NCBI RefSeq assembly: GCF_000234665.1
Contig: NC_018317.1
Location: 549,218 to 613,217 of the forward strand
Reading direction: 5' to 3'
Source of the DNA: Leishmania mexicana MHOM/GT/2001/U1103
Lineage: Eukaryota; Euglenozoa; Kinetoplastea; Trypanosomatida; Trypanosomatidae
Length of the DNA: 64,000 bases
Shown here: one piece after another, positions 1 to 10,968 of the stretch
Layout: each line of letters begins with the position of its first letter
Numbering within the stretch: the stretch's first letter is position 1
Notes under the pieces: generated by a model
Seen by the model: only the letters and a program-made list of their open reading frames with translations
What the model was told of the DNA's origin: nothing
Database searches by the model: none
Translations under genes and position numbers: made by a program

Positions 1-2039
1 TAGCACACACACACACAGATGGGGGAGAGGAACCTACAACAAGGAGCGAGTTGAATAGAATCGAGAGAGGGGGAGGGCGAGAGAGACACAGGAGCGTTTA
101 TGTGGGCACCGGCGCACGTAGAGCGCGTCGTCGGTACCAAGAGAGAATCACAGACGCAGAGTGGTGAAGGAGAACGGAGCGGTGAACACAACAATGGCAC
201 ACACGCACACACACACACAGAAGACAATACGAAAAAGGGAAGAAGAAAGAAATCGAGCCACCGACCTGTCCGAGCACAGAGACCAACGCCCAGAGAGACT
301 GAACAAGAAACGGGGGAAGTTACAGAACGAACAGTAAAAGCGGGGCAAGCACGTCAGGATGTGTCGGACGAAGACACACAAAGAAGGGCGGCACCCGGAG
401 CGACGCACCAGCACACGGACACTGACACAAGCGCACACGTTACAATGCAAACGTGCTGTGAGTCACCCACACCCACACAAGCCGAAAAAAAAGAAGCAGG
501 GATTGAGAAAATGAAAAGGCAGAGTGAAACGGCTTGATGTACAAGTCGACTCAAGAAACAGAAACACGATGAAGCACAGCTCTCCCACGAACAACGGAGG
601 GAGAAGCGACAGAGGCGCCAGGGGGAGGGAGGAGGGAGGAGGGAGGGGACAGTCTGGAAACCAGCGCCGCTCCGACGTACAGCCGAAAAGGGAGAAAACA
701 AGAGAGAACAGCCTCCGGAGGGAGAGAGAACACTTGCGGATAGAAGAATGGGTCTTGCAAGGAGCGGCGGATTGCAAAGCGGAGAAACTCCGTATGCTTT
801 TCACCCTCGACGTTGGTGGCTCTCTTGATGGTGTGGGTACCTCAACCTGTGCGTAACCCGGATGTGTGTCTCGCCAAGATGAGAGGGACCCGAGGGGCGG
901 GGCGGAGAGGAAAGGTGGCAACTCGAAAAGATTGACTTTCCTGCAGACCCTCCTCCCAATGTGGCCGTCACCTTCCGTACTGCCTTCCTTCTGTGCTTGA
1001 CTGCAGCCGAGTGTCTGTAAGTCCCACTGCTCGTCGGTGGTATTGAGTGACGGGAGGGGGGGGGGGACGAGAGCGCGGGCGAGGAAGAGAGCGGAAGGGG
1101 CAACACACCTTGTTCGTCCCTGCTACGATCGCTCACTCTTCGTCTTCTTGCTCCTCTCTTTTCCCGACGTGCGACTCACAATTGCCTGTTTGAGTGACGA
1201 TGCGCGTTTGGGAGTGTGTCGTCCTTCTCGCTCGCCAGCAGCTTCGTGCAAAGAGCGGGTGGAAGGCACAGAGCGGAGGGAAGGGGACGGGGGCGAGTTG
1301 GAGCTGAGTTGGACGAGCGTACGAATCGGGGATGGATGCCACGTACGTGCAAAGCAGCTGCGCGAGCTCACACAGGCACGGGCAGAGAAAATTCAGCAAC
1401 AGGGACGAGATGTGTATATACAGGTATACAGAGAGAGGTGTATGTACGTACGTATGCGTATGCGTGCGTGTAAAGACGCCCGTCGCCAACGCGGCGATAC
1501 GACGGCGAGAACACAAAAAACGACGAAGAGAAAACAAAGGCAGCCGAGTGAACGAGCGGCAGATTGATCGATGAGAGTATTGCTTGCTTCTGCGGGGGCG
1601 CGTGAGCAGGTATACGTGGAGGAGGAAGCCGGGGGAGGGAGTGACGTGTGGGGAGGGGGGTGTAAGTGGCAGGAGGTAAGGAACGCTGAGTGAAGAAAAG
1701 AGTTCGGCATGTGTTTGCCAGGGGAGGGGGCAGCACGGCCCCATGCAGCACTGTCCAAGCGGCACGCACGCTGTTGCATGAGGTCCCGTGGAGGAAGGAG
1801 AACCAGAAAACACACAAGTACACGCTGTGCACCCTCTTCGTGTTTCAGGACGCGAGCACAGAGCGTCACTACACCTCTAGTGGCACGTGTGCGCGGCTCG
1901 TTGCTTGCATCACCATGGGGTTTTGCTGCCGGCCTGACAGCGCTCAAAGCGCATATGTGCAGAGACCCCGACATCAATTTTTCTCTTTCAGCGTGTCGTT
2001 CTACGAACACGTCAACCAACAAACGTACGCATACACACA

Positions 2040-2830
2040 ACCACAGCCCACCCGCCTCTGCTGCACTGCGGTTGAATCCTGGTCGCCGAGGACGAGCCGT
2101 CTGCCGCCGAATCGGGGCCATGTGCCTAGCGGGCACGCCTCGATTCGAGTGGGCCGCCTTCAGGGTCCTGCTCCAGGGGGCGGAGGCGGTGGCGTCTGTC
2201 GTGCGGGCAAGAGCGGCTGGTCCAGGCGCATGCCGGAGGAGCTCAAGGGGGAAGCTGGCCAGGCGCCGGCCAGGGCCCTCTCAGCCCCTGTGTCCTGCCT
2301 GTATGCCACGCTTTCGCCCTCAGTCGCCGCAAGCCGCGGCACCCCATAATATGGTGCGGCGGCTCGCCACACGGGGGTCTGGAGGACTCGCTGGCGCCAT
2401 TCGGGATGCTCCCGTCACGCTTCCGGCGCCTGTGCCTCATCGGCGCACCCGGTGGGGCGTGGGAGATGCCGCGTATTTTGCGCGCATGCACCTTTGGGCT
2501 GATCCGTGTGGATCGCTTCGCGTCTTTTCCGCCCATCATTCGTGCCCCTCTCACCGCTCGATGCGTTGTCTGGGCGTGGGGCACCATGCCAGCTGTGCTT
2601 GACAGCGCGTGCGCACAGTGCTCGCATTGCCCGCCTCATGCGGCCAGCTTCAGGACAACGTTGCTGTCTGGGGATGCGGAGGACGCTGTCCTCACCTTCC
2701 ACGTCCGTCGAGGACATGAGGGGCGTGTCTGGATGGCTTGCTCGCATGTGCCTCGGCAGGTTGGACGCTGCCATGAGTCTGCGGCGGCATGGGGCACTCC
2801 ACCTCTTTAGTCCACACACCCTTAGCAGGG
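2040..2830. other. GC-rich non-repetitive block, possible decayed retroposon
   Basis: Within the simple-sequence spacer this block of about 800 bases is GC-rich and of normal complexity. It opens overlapping frames on both strands (for example plus 1709-2602 and minus 2415-2900), none with a recognisable domain. Its texture resembles the SIDER-like copies at 5.4 and 34.4 kb, but I could not align it to their shared core. It may be an older degenerate retroposon or simply structured UTR. The call is tentative. Confidence 0.25.
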
Positions 2831-3445
2831 ATGGGTGTTTCAAGTGGAAGGGGACCGTGCAAAAACACGTGCTGGCGCAGAAAGAGATGATAGGTTGCAC
2901 ATGGGTATACCCAGAAACAGCGTCAGACGTGCAGAGTTCAGCATAGTACAGGGTCCTGAGGACGGCGACACCTCCTCCTCGTCTTCACTCGTAATGTTGG
3001 TGCTTGCTTTCTGTCGTACGTGACAAACTCTGTCACTCACGCAGACAACCACAAGAGAGAGAGAGAGATGGACTCTGATGAGCGGGGAAGAGCCAGAACG
3101 AGGTATGGGTATCGAGAGAAGGAGAAGGGGAGAGCCCTGCGGAGGCACACTCACACACACACAAAAAAAGAGAAGACACACAGCACATCAACGGAGGAGA
3201 GTTCGGCCCACGCATCCCCCTCTTGCGCACATCGCCACGGAAACTATAAGCGAGGAAAGGATGAAAGTGCTACGTCAGACTTGGGAAAACCCCCAAGCCC
3301 CCGCAATGGCACGGCATATGGAGGAGAACCTGTAAGTGCAGAGATACATGCACACACACACAGACACACAGACACACGTTGAAGAAAAACAAATCGAAAA
3401 AAAAGAACACATGAGCACGAAGAGGGGAAATACGTCCGTGTGCGT

Positions 3446-3484
3446 ATGTATATATATATATAGAGATATAGATATATATATAGA
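3446..3484. repeat. TA-rich microsatellite
   Basis: An almost uninterrupted alternation of T and A, broken only by short GAGA and GATA interruptions, lies in a spacer otherwise dominated by CA/TG repeats and purine runs. It is probably length-polymorphic. Confidence 0.85.
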
Positions 3485-4221
3485 GAGTCCACAAGCAAAA
3501 CCCACAGAACATCACAGAGCTGGACATATCGGCATACACATGCCCTAGCGACGCTGTCCTTCACCTTGTTAACAGTCGTTGCAGCGTGATTGTGCCCGAG
3601 CGTGCCTGCACGTGGTGCCGCTGGTCGTAATGCGAGGGAAGGGGGAGGGGCAGTGCACCTGTCTCTGTCTTCGTATATCTGCTGCCTGTCTTTCCCGTTC
3701 CACATACCACCGCGTCTGCGCGCTGCTGCTCATTCTGACCGCATTTTTCGCGTTTGTCCACTATTTCTTTACTCCACTCTCGCTCAGTTGATGTTCTCCG
3801 CCATCCCCCATCAGCGGTGCAAAGGACTGGGACCGAAGGCAAGAGAACAGCGCCACAGTGGTGCTCACCTCCTGCGATGGTGCCGACTTTCTTTTTTTTT
3901 TCGTACAAGTAGAGAACTCAAAGAAACACAGAAAACGAAAATATCGCAGAAGCACACACACACACGCAACCATCACGGGATGATGTGAAGAGGGGGAAGG
4001 TTGCGGACGAGCGGGAAGCGGTCCTTCGTGTGCCGCCGACGCTGCTGGGCGAACGCTCGCTATTTTTCTGGCATGCATTCGCTTAAGAGTGCTGGCGAAT
4101 GTGCGTGTGTGTCTGGAGAGGTGGTGAGAGCACAGTTCACCGCTTCGCAGACACAGAAAAGCACCGAGACAATCAACAGTGGCTCCATTTCGCAGTATCA
4201 CACCCGCCGGTAGACACACTC

Positions 4222-4638
4222 TCAGTACGTAGACCCCTCCGGTGGCTGCACCAGCTTCCGGTTCTGTGGTTGGGCCATCTCCTTCCGCAGCTCCGACAGA
4301 CACAGCTCCATCGTTGTTCGGCGGTCCCAGTGCTTGAAGACGTGGAACTTCTCGCGATTCACCGTGCCATCGGAGTCGACGCAGGGCAGGTTCACCTTGC
4401 TGAGGAAGCGGATGTGCGGGGGCACTTTCGGGTAGTTCTCATCGCAGTAAATCTCAAGCGAGAGAATGCGGTACTCGAAGGTGGTGCTAGGGGGACCTAC
4501 AATGGTGCCGTTCCAGTAGTGGAAGAAGATGTCAGCTGTGTCACGCAGACCCACAGAGACGTTTTGGTTGCTTCCCGTGCCCTTCTCGCCGGTCTCTAGC
4601 TCCTCCAGCAGGCGAAAGTTTCGCGGCACCTCGACCAT
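4222..4638 (-). CDS. UEV1: Ubiquitin-conjugating enzyme variant (UEV1/Mms2-like)
   Basis: This 138-residue UBC-fold protein matches the Mms2/UEV family. It begins with the family's VPRNFRLLEELE stretch (residues 4-15), has the IVGPP turn in the middle, then YPKVPPHIRF, and ends with QPPEGSTY, equivalent to the QPPEG tail of human UEV1. The catalytic cysteine region of true E2 enzymes is replaced, as in all UEVs, so it should act only as a partner of a Ubc13-type E2, building Lys63-linked ubiquitin chains for DNA-damage tolerance and signalling. The frame stays open upstream to about 5049, but that part is low complexity. The ATG at 4638 is the first one after a clean splice acceptor (AG at 4679-4680) and sits exactly where the family begins. 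It is the last gene of the minus-strand unit visible in this window. Confidence 0.95.
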   Translation of the reverse strand: MVEVPRNFRLLEELETGEKGTGSNQNVSVGLRDTADIFFHYWNGTIVGPPSTTFEYRILSLEIYCDENYPKVPPHIRFLSKVNLPCVDSDGTVNREKFHVFKHWDRRTTMELCLSELRKEMAQPQNRKLVQPPEGSTY

Positions 4639-4678
4639 CGTCGTCGGCTTGCAGGGCGAGTGCAAGTGAATATGTTGT

Positions 4679-4709
4679 CTGGGGAAAAGACCACCGAGGG
4701 AGGAGAGAT
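4679..4709 (-). promoter_or_regulatory. Trans-splice acceptor of the UEV gene
   Basis: On the minus strand a CT-rich tract runs into a CCCCAG, with the AG at 4680-4679. No ATG lies between it and the start at 4638, giving a predicted 5' UTR of about 40 nt plus the spliced leader. It is inferred from sequence only. Confidence 0.6.
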
Positions 4710-5389
4710 CGCACCAGTGCAGCCACGACAAGAGCACACGGCAGCTAATAATGACCGAAGCCGCAGGGGAGGGAGGCAGTGGAGGGGTGTCGTAACACGC
4801 ACACGAGAGGGGCCTGCAAGACGACCACGTCACTCCGAGAGAGAACTCTGAGAACGAAGGATCGAGTCGGGGACGGGATGGAATTGCGCTTAAGGTGGTA
4901 ACTGGTAGAAAGAAACGAGATGTGACAAAGCCTAATTCCTGTGGAACAGACGCATACGCATGCGGGGTGCGGCCACCGCAGCGCGCACGCAGAGAGGGAG
5001 ACGAAGAGACGAGTAACGGCGAAGGTGAAAGTGTGAGCATGGCCGGCACAAGGACTGTCTCTCTTGCCTAGCTCGGATGCAACGACGAGCGCGCGGTCTA
5101 CCGTCACAACACGCAGCAATGCAGCTTTTTCCACAGGGCTGAACGGTTGCTGCTGCTGCGACGCAGCGCTAGAGCGGACGCAACTCAGTCGCTCAAAAAG
5201 GCAGCGCAAACACACAAATGAACGGTCCGCTGAAGCAGCCGCCCAGCACGTCGGTGGCACCACAGACGTGTGCGAAAACCCATGCAGCTGTTCATGGGCC
5301 GCGACCGCGAAACTGGAGACATGTATAACCGTGTTTGCTTTTACTTTCTCTAGTCCTTTGTTTTCCCTAATGACAAGGGACACCTCACC

Positions 5390-5815
5390 GTGGTATCACA
5401 GGGTCCAGGGACCCCTCTGTGTGTGTGTGTGTGGGTAGCCGAGCAGCCAGTATACCTGCCCATGCCGAGCCACTTCTGTCGGTGACGCCCCCCCCCCCAG
5501 TGCACACGCCTGTGCCATCCATGTGATGGGCGAAGCGTCCGCGTGAGTCGAGCGCATCCCACCCGACCCTCGCACTGCCCCCTGGTGTGGGGAGCCTGGG
5601 GACACCCCCGAGGGACGCAGCAGGTGGGGCGACCTGCAGAGAGGGTGTGAGCAGAGTTTGTGGCGGGGACCGTGCTCAGTGGACGGAGTCGGCGCACTGC
5701 TGTGCCGGCGTGTGCCTGCTGCTGCTTCTGCGCACCGCGCGGATGGTGGGGCCTGCGGCAGGGCCAGCGTGGCGGGGGAGGGAGGGGAGGGGGTGCAGTG
5801 GCGTTGAACTCATTT
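5390..5815 (-). mobile_element. SIDER-like degenerate retroposon, sense to transcription
   Basis: This GC-rich segment is non-coding and shares two collinear blocks with a second copy at 34.4-34.8 kb in the opposite orientation. The best block, plus coordinates 5669-5708, matches the reverse complement of 34,397-34,436 at 35 of 40 bases, including the run GCAGTGCGCCGACTC. A second block near 5502-5565 matches about 34,575-34,645 more loosely and includes a shared GATGGCACA. Length, degeneracy and location in a probable 3' UTR fit the Leishmania SIDER family, known to influence mRNA stability. An 11-C run (5488-5498) lies inside. The boundaries are approximate, and assignment to SIDER1 or SIDER2 would need an alignment. 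Confidence 0.6.
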
Positions 5816-6113
5816 TGTATGGAGGAGAGCGTACACACCTTGAAAAGGCATAAAAAAGATGTTTTCTTTGGTAGCGTCTCCAATGTTTACATTGTGGCCC
5901 TCCCGCCACGCCCTTCCATGACGCGAGTGGCAGCGATAACAACCTCCTGCCCCTCCTCTCCCGGCCTCATCTCATCCCTGTCCTCGACGAGGGTTCATGT
6001 GCGCACGCACACGCCTACGCACATTCACACAGACAAAAACAAAGAGTAGCAAAGGCAGCCCCGCACCATGTCTTTTCTCCGCATCTCTTTCCTCTTCTTT
6101 CGCAGTTTTCGCA

Positions 6114-6137
6114 TGTGTGTGTGTGTGTGTGTGTGTG
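6114..6137. repeat. (TG)12 microsatellite
   Basis: Twelve uninterrupted TG units lie in the 3' flank of the SAS-4-like gene. It is a likely length polymorphism. Confidence 0.9.
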
Positions 6138-7247
6138 CCGTCTGGAAAACGGCAGTGGCCGAGGCGAGAGATGGAGAGCGGGGAGCGAGAGAGGGCGAGG
6201 GAGGGAAAGAAAAGATGGAAGAAGCCCCAAGAGGGGAGCATGGAGTCAAATGACCGTGTTGGTACGAGGCACCACGACAGCAACAGCAAGACAACGCGAC
6301 ATCTCCGAGTCTGCCCCGCCCACCTCACACTCTCAGTCTCCTTGACCCGCCAACCACCACTTGCGCACTCGTCTACACGGCACACAAAAGTGCGCGCTGC
6401 CCTTGCAATCAGCAAACCGCAGCAACAGCGCCGGTTAGGGAGGGCGATACACGAAGACGTGTGAGCAAGGCGACGGCAAAGTAAAAAAAGCACCACCATC
6501 AGAAAACGCCTTTATACAAAAACAAAAGAAGCACCGAGCGAAATGATGAAAAAGGGAGAAAGATAACAAAGGACAGTACAAGGACGCAGCGCACACACAC
6601 ACACACGGAAGAGACCTCAAACAGAACGGGGGGGGGTGGAAATGCCAGCAAAGATGCGCAGCACAACACCAACATAAACGCAGAGGAGGACGAGGAGGGA
6701 GGGGAGGGGGCAACTCTAAAGAAGGAGAGAGAGAGGATCAGGTGCAGAGCATACAGCCACACAAGGTAACGGACACGGATAGAGAAGAAAAGGAAGGCAG
6801 CTCGGAAAGAAAGTGGCGGGAGCGGAAGCCAGGTGATATGCAAGCGCGGCGGCAGCAGCACACACATACTCGCGCGAGAGCACCGAGAACCGATGCCAAC
6901 GCCCTCTTTAAACTTCTGAATTCTGCGCCCTCACACTTGCGCATCGTCTCTCACACAAGACAGGAAGCAACAAACGGGAAAAGCTTCTACGACAAGAGAG
7001 GGTACAGATACATGCCACCATCTTTTATCTGCCTTGCCAGCCCCCGTATAGTGCCCTACTCCCTGCGCTGCATCTTGGCATTGCCTCGCCGTACACCTCT
7101 TTCTTGGCAGCTTTGAGAACAGCGGAAAAAAGGAGCAACACCGCATACAGTCAGAGAACGGGAAAGGCTAGAGCAGAGATGCTGACGCGAAAAAGTGAAT
7201 AAAGACAACAAAGACGGTGTCTCATGATGCGCCGCGCCGCTGCGCGA

Positions 7248-9500
7248 CTACTCCTCCATCAGCTTTCCATCAGGGTAGAAGGTTTCGTCGCTGCCGTCTG
7301 GCCGAACCTTCTTGTAGATGCCGTCCGGGTACAGAATCTCTTTGCTGCCGTCCGGCAAGTGCTTTTCTGTCTGCCCAGTGGAACGGAACTCGAAGGCCTG
7401 CACACCATCCGGCATCTGCGTGTGCATCGTCTGCGCCGCGTCGTACCAGTAGGTGCTCTTTCCGGAGGGAAAGGTACACTTTACGTCGCCATTCGTGAAG
7501 TGCAGCGTCGTGTGTCCAGATGGCAGCACGACCTTCACTGTGCCGTTCGCGTAGTGGATTTCCCGCTTGCCACTGCGGTACAGCACCTCCTTCTTGTTCG
7601 AGTTGTCGCCCAGAGCCGTCTGCGACACGACTTCGTCCTCGCACAGCTTCTCCGTCGGGAACTCCTCCATGCAACCAATCAGCTCCTCCCGAGTGGGAAC
7701 GTGGTGGCGCTTTATCGGCACCCGCGGGTGCACCGCGCTGACGGAGGGGCGCCGTTTGACGGATGAACCGACGGGCTGCATCCGGGGCGTGTGAACCGGG
7801 TGCCCCGACATCCTCCGTTCATCCACCGACTTCGCTGCAGCCGTTTCAGCCTTTCGAAGATCCTCCTCCTCACGGTGGCGGTGCGGCGTCGCGGCAGCGG
7901 CAGCGACCACAGAAACCCGGTGCCGCGTCTTTTTCTCCTGCTCCTCCCTCTTGCGGTCTGCGATATACCTCTCGCGCTGCCGCTTCCGCTCCTCCATCGC
8001 CTGCTCCTCGGCCTGCATGCGGTCCTGCATTTGCCGATTGCGCTTCTCGCGCGCCGCCGCCTCGCTGGACGCAGCACGGGGTGTGAAGTCCATGACGGCA
8101 AGAGGGGCCGCGCGTGAAGCCCGCCGCTCCCCCACCGCGGCTGCACCGTTGTTTTCATCATCGCCGTCCTCATACGATGCCGAGGAGGCGCGCTGAGCGG
8201 AGGGGTCGAGAGAGACGGACAGGCGAGAGGTGCTGCTTTGTCGCGTCGCCGCTGAGGCGGACGCGCCTTCGAGGCACTGCAGCTGCTGATCCTTCGCCAT
8301 TGCGAGCAGTTCGGCGTTTCGGCGCGTCAGGGAGTCGATGTCGCGGCGCATGCGGGCCACCTCCGCCTTGTGTATGCTATGCGCCTCGCGCATCGTCGAT
8401 GTGAGGTCCTCGAGCTGAGTGCGCAGCGAGTCGTTCTCCTGCGTCAAGCGTCGGTTTGTCTCACGCTCCGCTACAAGCAGCCCCGATACGTTCTTGAAGC
8501 GCTCCTCCGTGGCGCGCAGATCCTTCTGAGCATCGCGCTGCTCGCGTGAGCGGCGTTCACCAGCGTCAGCGCGCTCATCCTCCATTTGCTGCCGCGCACC
8601 ATATCGGTACGACTCAAAGCGCTGCTTTTCACGATCGAGCTGCTGCCGTGCGTCCGCGTAGTGATTGCGCTCCTTCTGCGCAGCCTTGATTTCCTGCTCC
8701 AAGCTCGCGATGAGCTCGTCCTCCTCGCGGCTGCGACTGCCCGCTGGTGAGTGAGCATCAGAGCCTAGGGCGGGGTCGCGGTAGTAGGGCGCTCGACGGA
8801 AGTAGTTACGATCCTGCCCATACGATGGCGTGGCACTCGACTCCTCATACTTGAGAGAAGCGAAGCGCGGCGCCCCCATGGCGGCGCTACGCGGGGTGAG
8901 TCCACCATACCGTCCCAAGTCGGCCCCATTGGTGTCCGAGCCACGGCTGACGGACCGGCCGATGCCACTCGACGGTGCCGCAGCGCCGCCGCTGTAGGAG
9001 TCGCTATAAGGTGTCTCAAAGTAGTTGTCCGCCGGATGCTCCACCTCCGAACGTATCGGAGCCTGCAGCAGCGGCGATGGTGGGATGTCGGGGTTGACCC
9101 ACTCCGGTTTCTTAGGGTTCGCTGCGCGGGCAGGTTGGCGTCGCTGCGGCGGCGCAGCGGCTGCCGGCTTCTCGGTCCCACTAGATGCGTTGGTGTTGGG
9201 TGGAGGTGCGCTCACGGCATGCGTGGGCGGAGGTGCCTTGCGGGGAACAGCCACCACCACCTCCCCGAGTGGGTCATGGCTCTTGGCATTGCGCATGTCA
9301 TAGGCGATAGCCTCGCGCAGCGCCTTGGAGTCACGGCGCTCACGATTAATGTTGGTGCCGTCGGTGCCATTAGCGGTGTTCTTTGACGGCGATTCTGCCG
9401 TGGCCGCGGAATACGACAGACGCCCCTCATCGCGCCGCAGGAACTTGAACGACTCCTTCGGCTTGGGCTTCTGCCCTGCGAACACGGAGACGCGCGACAT
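7248..9500 (-). CDS. SAS4: SAS-4/CPAP-type centriole and basal body protein (TCP10 C-terminal domain)
   Basis: The 750-residue product has a disordered Pro/Ser/Ala-rich N-terminal third, a first coiled coil at about residues 255-410, a second strongly charged coiled coil at about 475-530 (Glu/Arg/Lys/Gln-rich) and a C-terminal TCP10_C/G-box domain from about residue 630. In that last domain short beta-strand repeats recur with the motifs YPDG, LPDG, FPSG and TNGD, ending just before the stop. This architecture is that of SAS-4/CPAP, which recruits tubulin and STIL/SAS-5-type partners during centriole or basal body assembly. In trypanosomatids it should act at the basal body that seeds the flagellum. 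No tubulin-binding PN2-3 motif is obvious. The open frame extends 17 codons further (to 9551) with a hydrophobic leader-like stretch. I prefer the internal ATG at 9500, beginning MSRVSVFAG, but the upstream one is not excluded because the nearest splice AG lies beyond both. Confidence 0.85.
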   Translation of the reverse strand: MSRVSVFAGQKPKPKESFKFLRRDEGRLSYSAATAESPSKNTANGTDGTNINRERRDSKALREAIAYDMRNAKSHDPLGEVVVAVPRKAPPPTHAVSAPPPNTNASSGTEKPAAAAPPQRRQPARAANPKKPEWVNPDIPPSPLLQAPIRSEVEHPADNYFETPYSDSYSGGAAAPSSGIGRSVSRGSDTNGADLGRYGGLTPRSAAMGAPRFASLKYEESSATPSYGQDRNYFRRAPYYRDPALGSDAHSPAGSRSREEDELIASLEQEIKAAQKERNHYADARQQLDREKQRFESYRYGARQQMEDERADAGERRSREQRDAQKDLRATEERFKNVSGLLVAERETNRRLTQENDSLRTQLEDLTSTMREAHSIHKAEVARMRRDIDSLTRRNAELLAMAKDQQLQCLEGASASAATRQSSTSRLSVSLDPSAQRASSASYEDGDDENNGAAAVGERRASRAAPLAVMDFTPRAASSEAAAREKRNRQMQDRMQAEEQAMEERKRQRERYIADRKREEQEKKTRHRVSVVAAAAATPHRHREEEDLRKAETAAAKSVDERRMSGHPVHTPRMQPVGSSVKRRPSVSAVHPRVPIKRHHVPTREELIGCMEEFPTEKLCEDEVVSQTALGDNSNKKEVLYRSGKREIHYANGTVKVVLPSGHTTLHFTNGDVKCTFPSGKSTYWYDAAQTMHTQMPDGVQAFEFRSTGQTEKHLPDGSKEILYPDGIYKKVRPDGSDETFYPDGKLMEE

Positions 9501-10968
9501 GGGCGCGAAAGAACGACGCGGCACAAAAATAATTAGCAAGGAGAGCCACAATCAAGCAGCAAAGAAAAAAGGGCAGCACACGCCGCGACGCCCAGCGAGG
9601 GCAGCCAAGGGGCGGGACAGCAAGAGCGATGGGGAAGAGGGACGGATATGAGAGAAGCACAAGACGGCGTCGCTCTCTTCTTGAACGTCCTCAGTCACCA
9701 CTCCCGCTGTGGTAGCCTCTGCACTTGCGTGGACGTGTGCGTGCGTGTTTGTGTGTGGTGTGTGCTGAGGGGCCGCTCTCATTCCTCTACAGCGCAGGAA
9801 AAGGACACAGACCTGATTCTTTACTGTATTTTCCCCCTTTTTTGTGTTTTGCTCTGTCGTCCCCTCCGCTGATCTGCGTTGGTTGGATGGATGAAGGCAC
9901 TTGGTCACCGCCGCCGCCGGTGCGAGGGGGGAGGGAGGGGTTGGTCGGTGGAGGAGGCCGGTGAGGTCGGTGAAGGGGGGAGGGAGTGAAGATGGTGAAA
10001 GCAGAGAGAAGGGTGGTTTCGATGCACCGCTCCACTGTTCGTCTGAGAACAAACTCTGGGCGCATGTGTCCTTTATAGTTCAGATGCACAGCGCAGCGAC
10101 AGGAAGGCTGCCGTACACTCGTGCGACAGAGAGAGGGAGGGACTGGAGCTCCATGACTCATCACGAGCCGAAGGCACTAGAGATGGCGGATGAGACGCCG
10201 GCATTCACCGCTGCTAAGGATGAGCCAAAGATCACACCTCCGAAAAGGGGTATTTCCCCACCTGCCACACATACACACACACAAAGCCACCGCCGCTTGA
10301 TCGTGGCACTGGCGCGACATACCCTCAGCCAGGCAACACGCGGGGGGAGGGGCCAAGAAGAAGAGAGACTCATGCGCATCCCTACCTAGTCTGCTCTGCG
10401 GAGGGCTCCGAAAACGAAAGCAAAACACCAACGCGAACATACTCAGACACGCAGAGCCCTGACAGCCTCACTGAGTCTGTCGTGCGTACTCTTCCGGTCC
10501 ACGGCACCTTTCTAGAGGGTGAAGGTCGAAGGGACGAGGGCGCAGTAGTCGTAGTCTATGCAAAATAAAGGAACACGAGAGCGAGGAGGTGCGAACAAGG
10601 GATACCGCACAGCGCCCATCCACATCGGAGACGCAGGCACACGCACAAACAGTTATACACGCCCCATCCACACAGAAGCGCGTCTCAGCCATGATGTACG
10701 CGGAGCACCCCTCCCCACAGGCACATACCCACCCACCAAGATAAGGCAGTTGATGATACACTCTATGCGACCGCACACACACACAAAGAAGGCTAAAGAC
10801 AACCCTCATGCTCGCATCAACACCGCGGCCTTTTTCGCACACGGTGCCCCCGATCAGTACGAGTGCACGTTCGCAGAGAAGCAGCACGTCGGCTGACACC
10901 ACGAATCTCGGACGCCACCCTGTATTACCTACGCACTGATATCCGAGCGACCGCCTCTCATGCCAGCA
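9501..10968. other. Spacer between the p166-like and SAS-4-like genes
   Basis: No gene is seen. The minus strand carries the 3' UTR of the upstream p166-like gene and the 5' flank of the SAS-4-like gene. Positions 9501-9672 contain no AG on the minus strand. A strong polypyrimidine tract lies at about 9927-9990. CA repeats occur near 10,265 and 10,775. Confidence 0.65.
9900..9990 (-). promoter_or_regulatory. Candidate trans-splice acceptor of the SAS-4-like gene
   Basis: The strongest polypyrimidine tract upstream of the gene (about 9927-9990 on the minus strand) is followed by an AG at 9901-9900. Use of this site would give a 5' UTR of about 400 nt, unusually long for this window. Weaker AGs occur around 9673-9720. 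Confidence 0.35.

Larger units (their letters stand above)
1..4221. other. Long gene-free spacer at the left edge
   Basis: I see no convincing gene here on either strand. It should hold the 3' UTR of the UEV gene, transcribed leftward from 4222, and the 5' flank of a minus-strand gene lying beyond the left edge. The content is mostly low complexity: purine-rich plus-strand runs (polypyrimidine on the transcribed strand), CA repeats, an 11-G run at 1056-1066, and an alternating TA tract near 3446-3484. The open frames present are compositional, rich in Arg/Ser/His/Cys with no recognisable domain. A GC-rich, non-repetitive block at about 2040-2830 is listed separately. Confidence 0.7.
4639..7247. 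other. Spacer between the SAS-4-like and UEV genes
   Basis: No gene is seen. The interval should contain the long 3' UTR of the SAS-4-like gene, since the next splice acceptor is not until 4680. It holds a degenerate SIDER-like retroposon (about 5390-5815), a (TG)12 run at 6114-6137, further CA runs near 6592-6606, and long purine-rich plus-strand stretches. Confidence 0.7.

Noticed and set aside
1709..2602. 297-codon plus-strand frame in the left spacer
   Set aside because: It runs against the transcription direction, has low-complexity Arg/Ala/Ser composition and no recognisable motif. It lies in the GC-rich block noted as a possible decayed retroposon.
4639..5049. N-terminal extension of the UEV protein
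   Set aside because: The upstream codons are low complexity and are removed by the splice acceptor at 4680-4679; the family starts at the chosen ATG.
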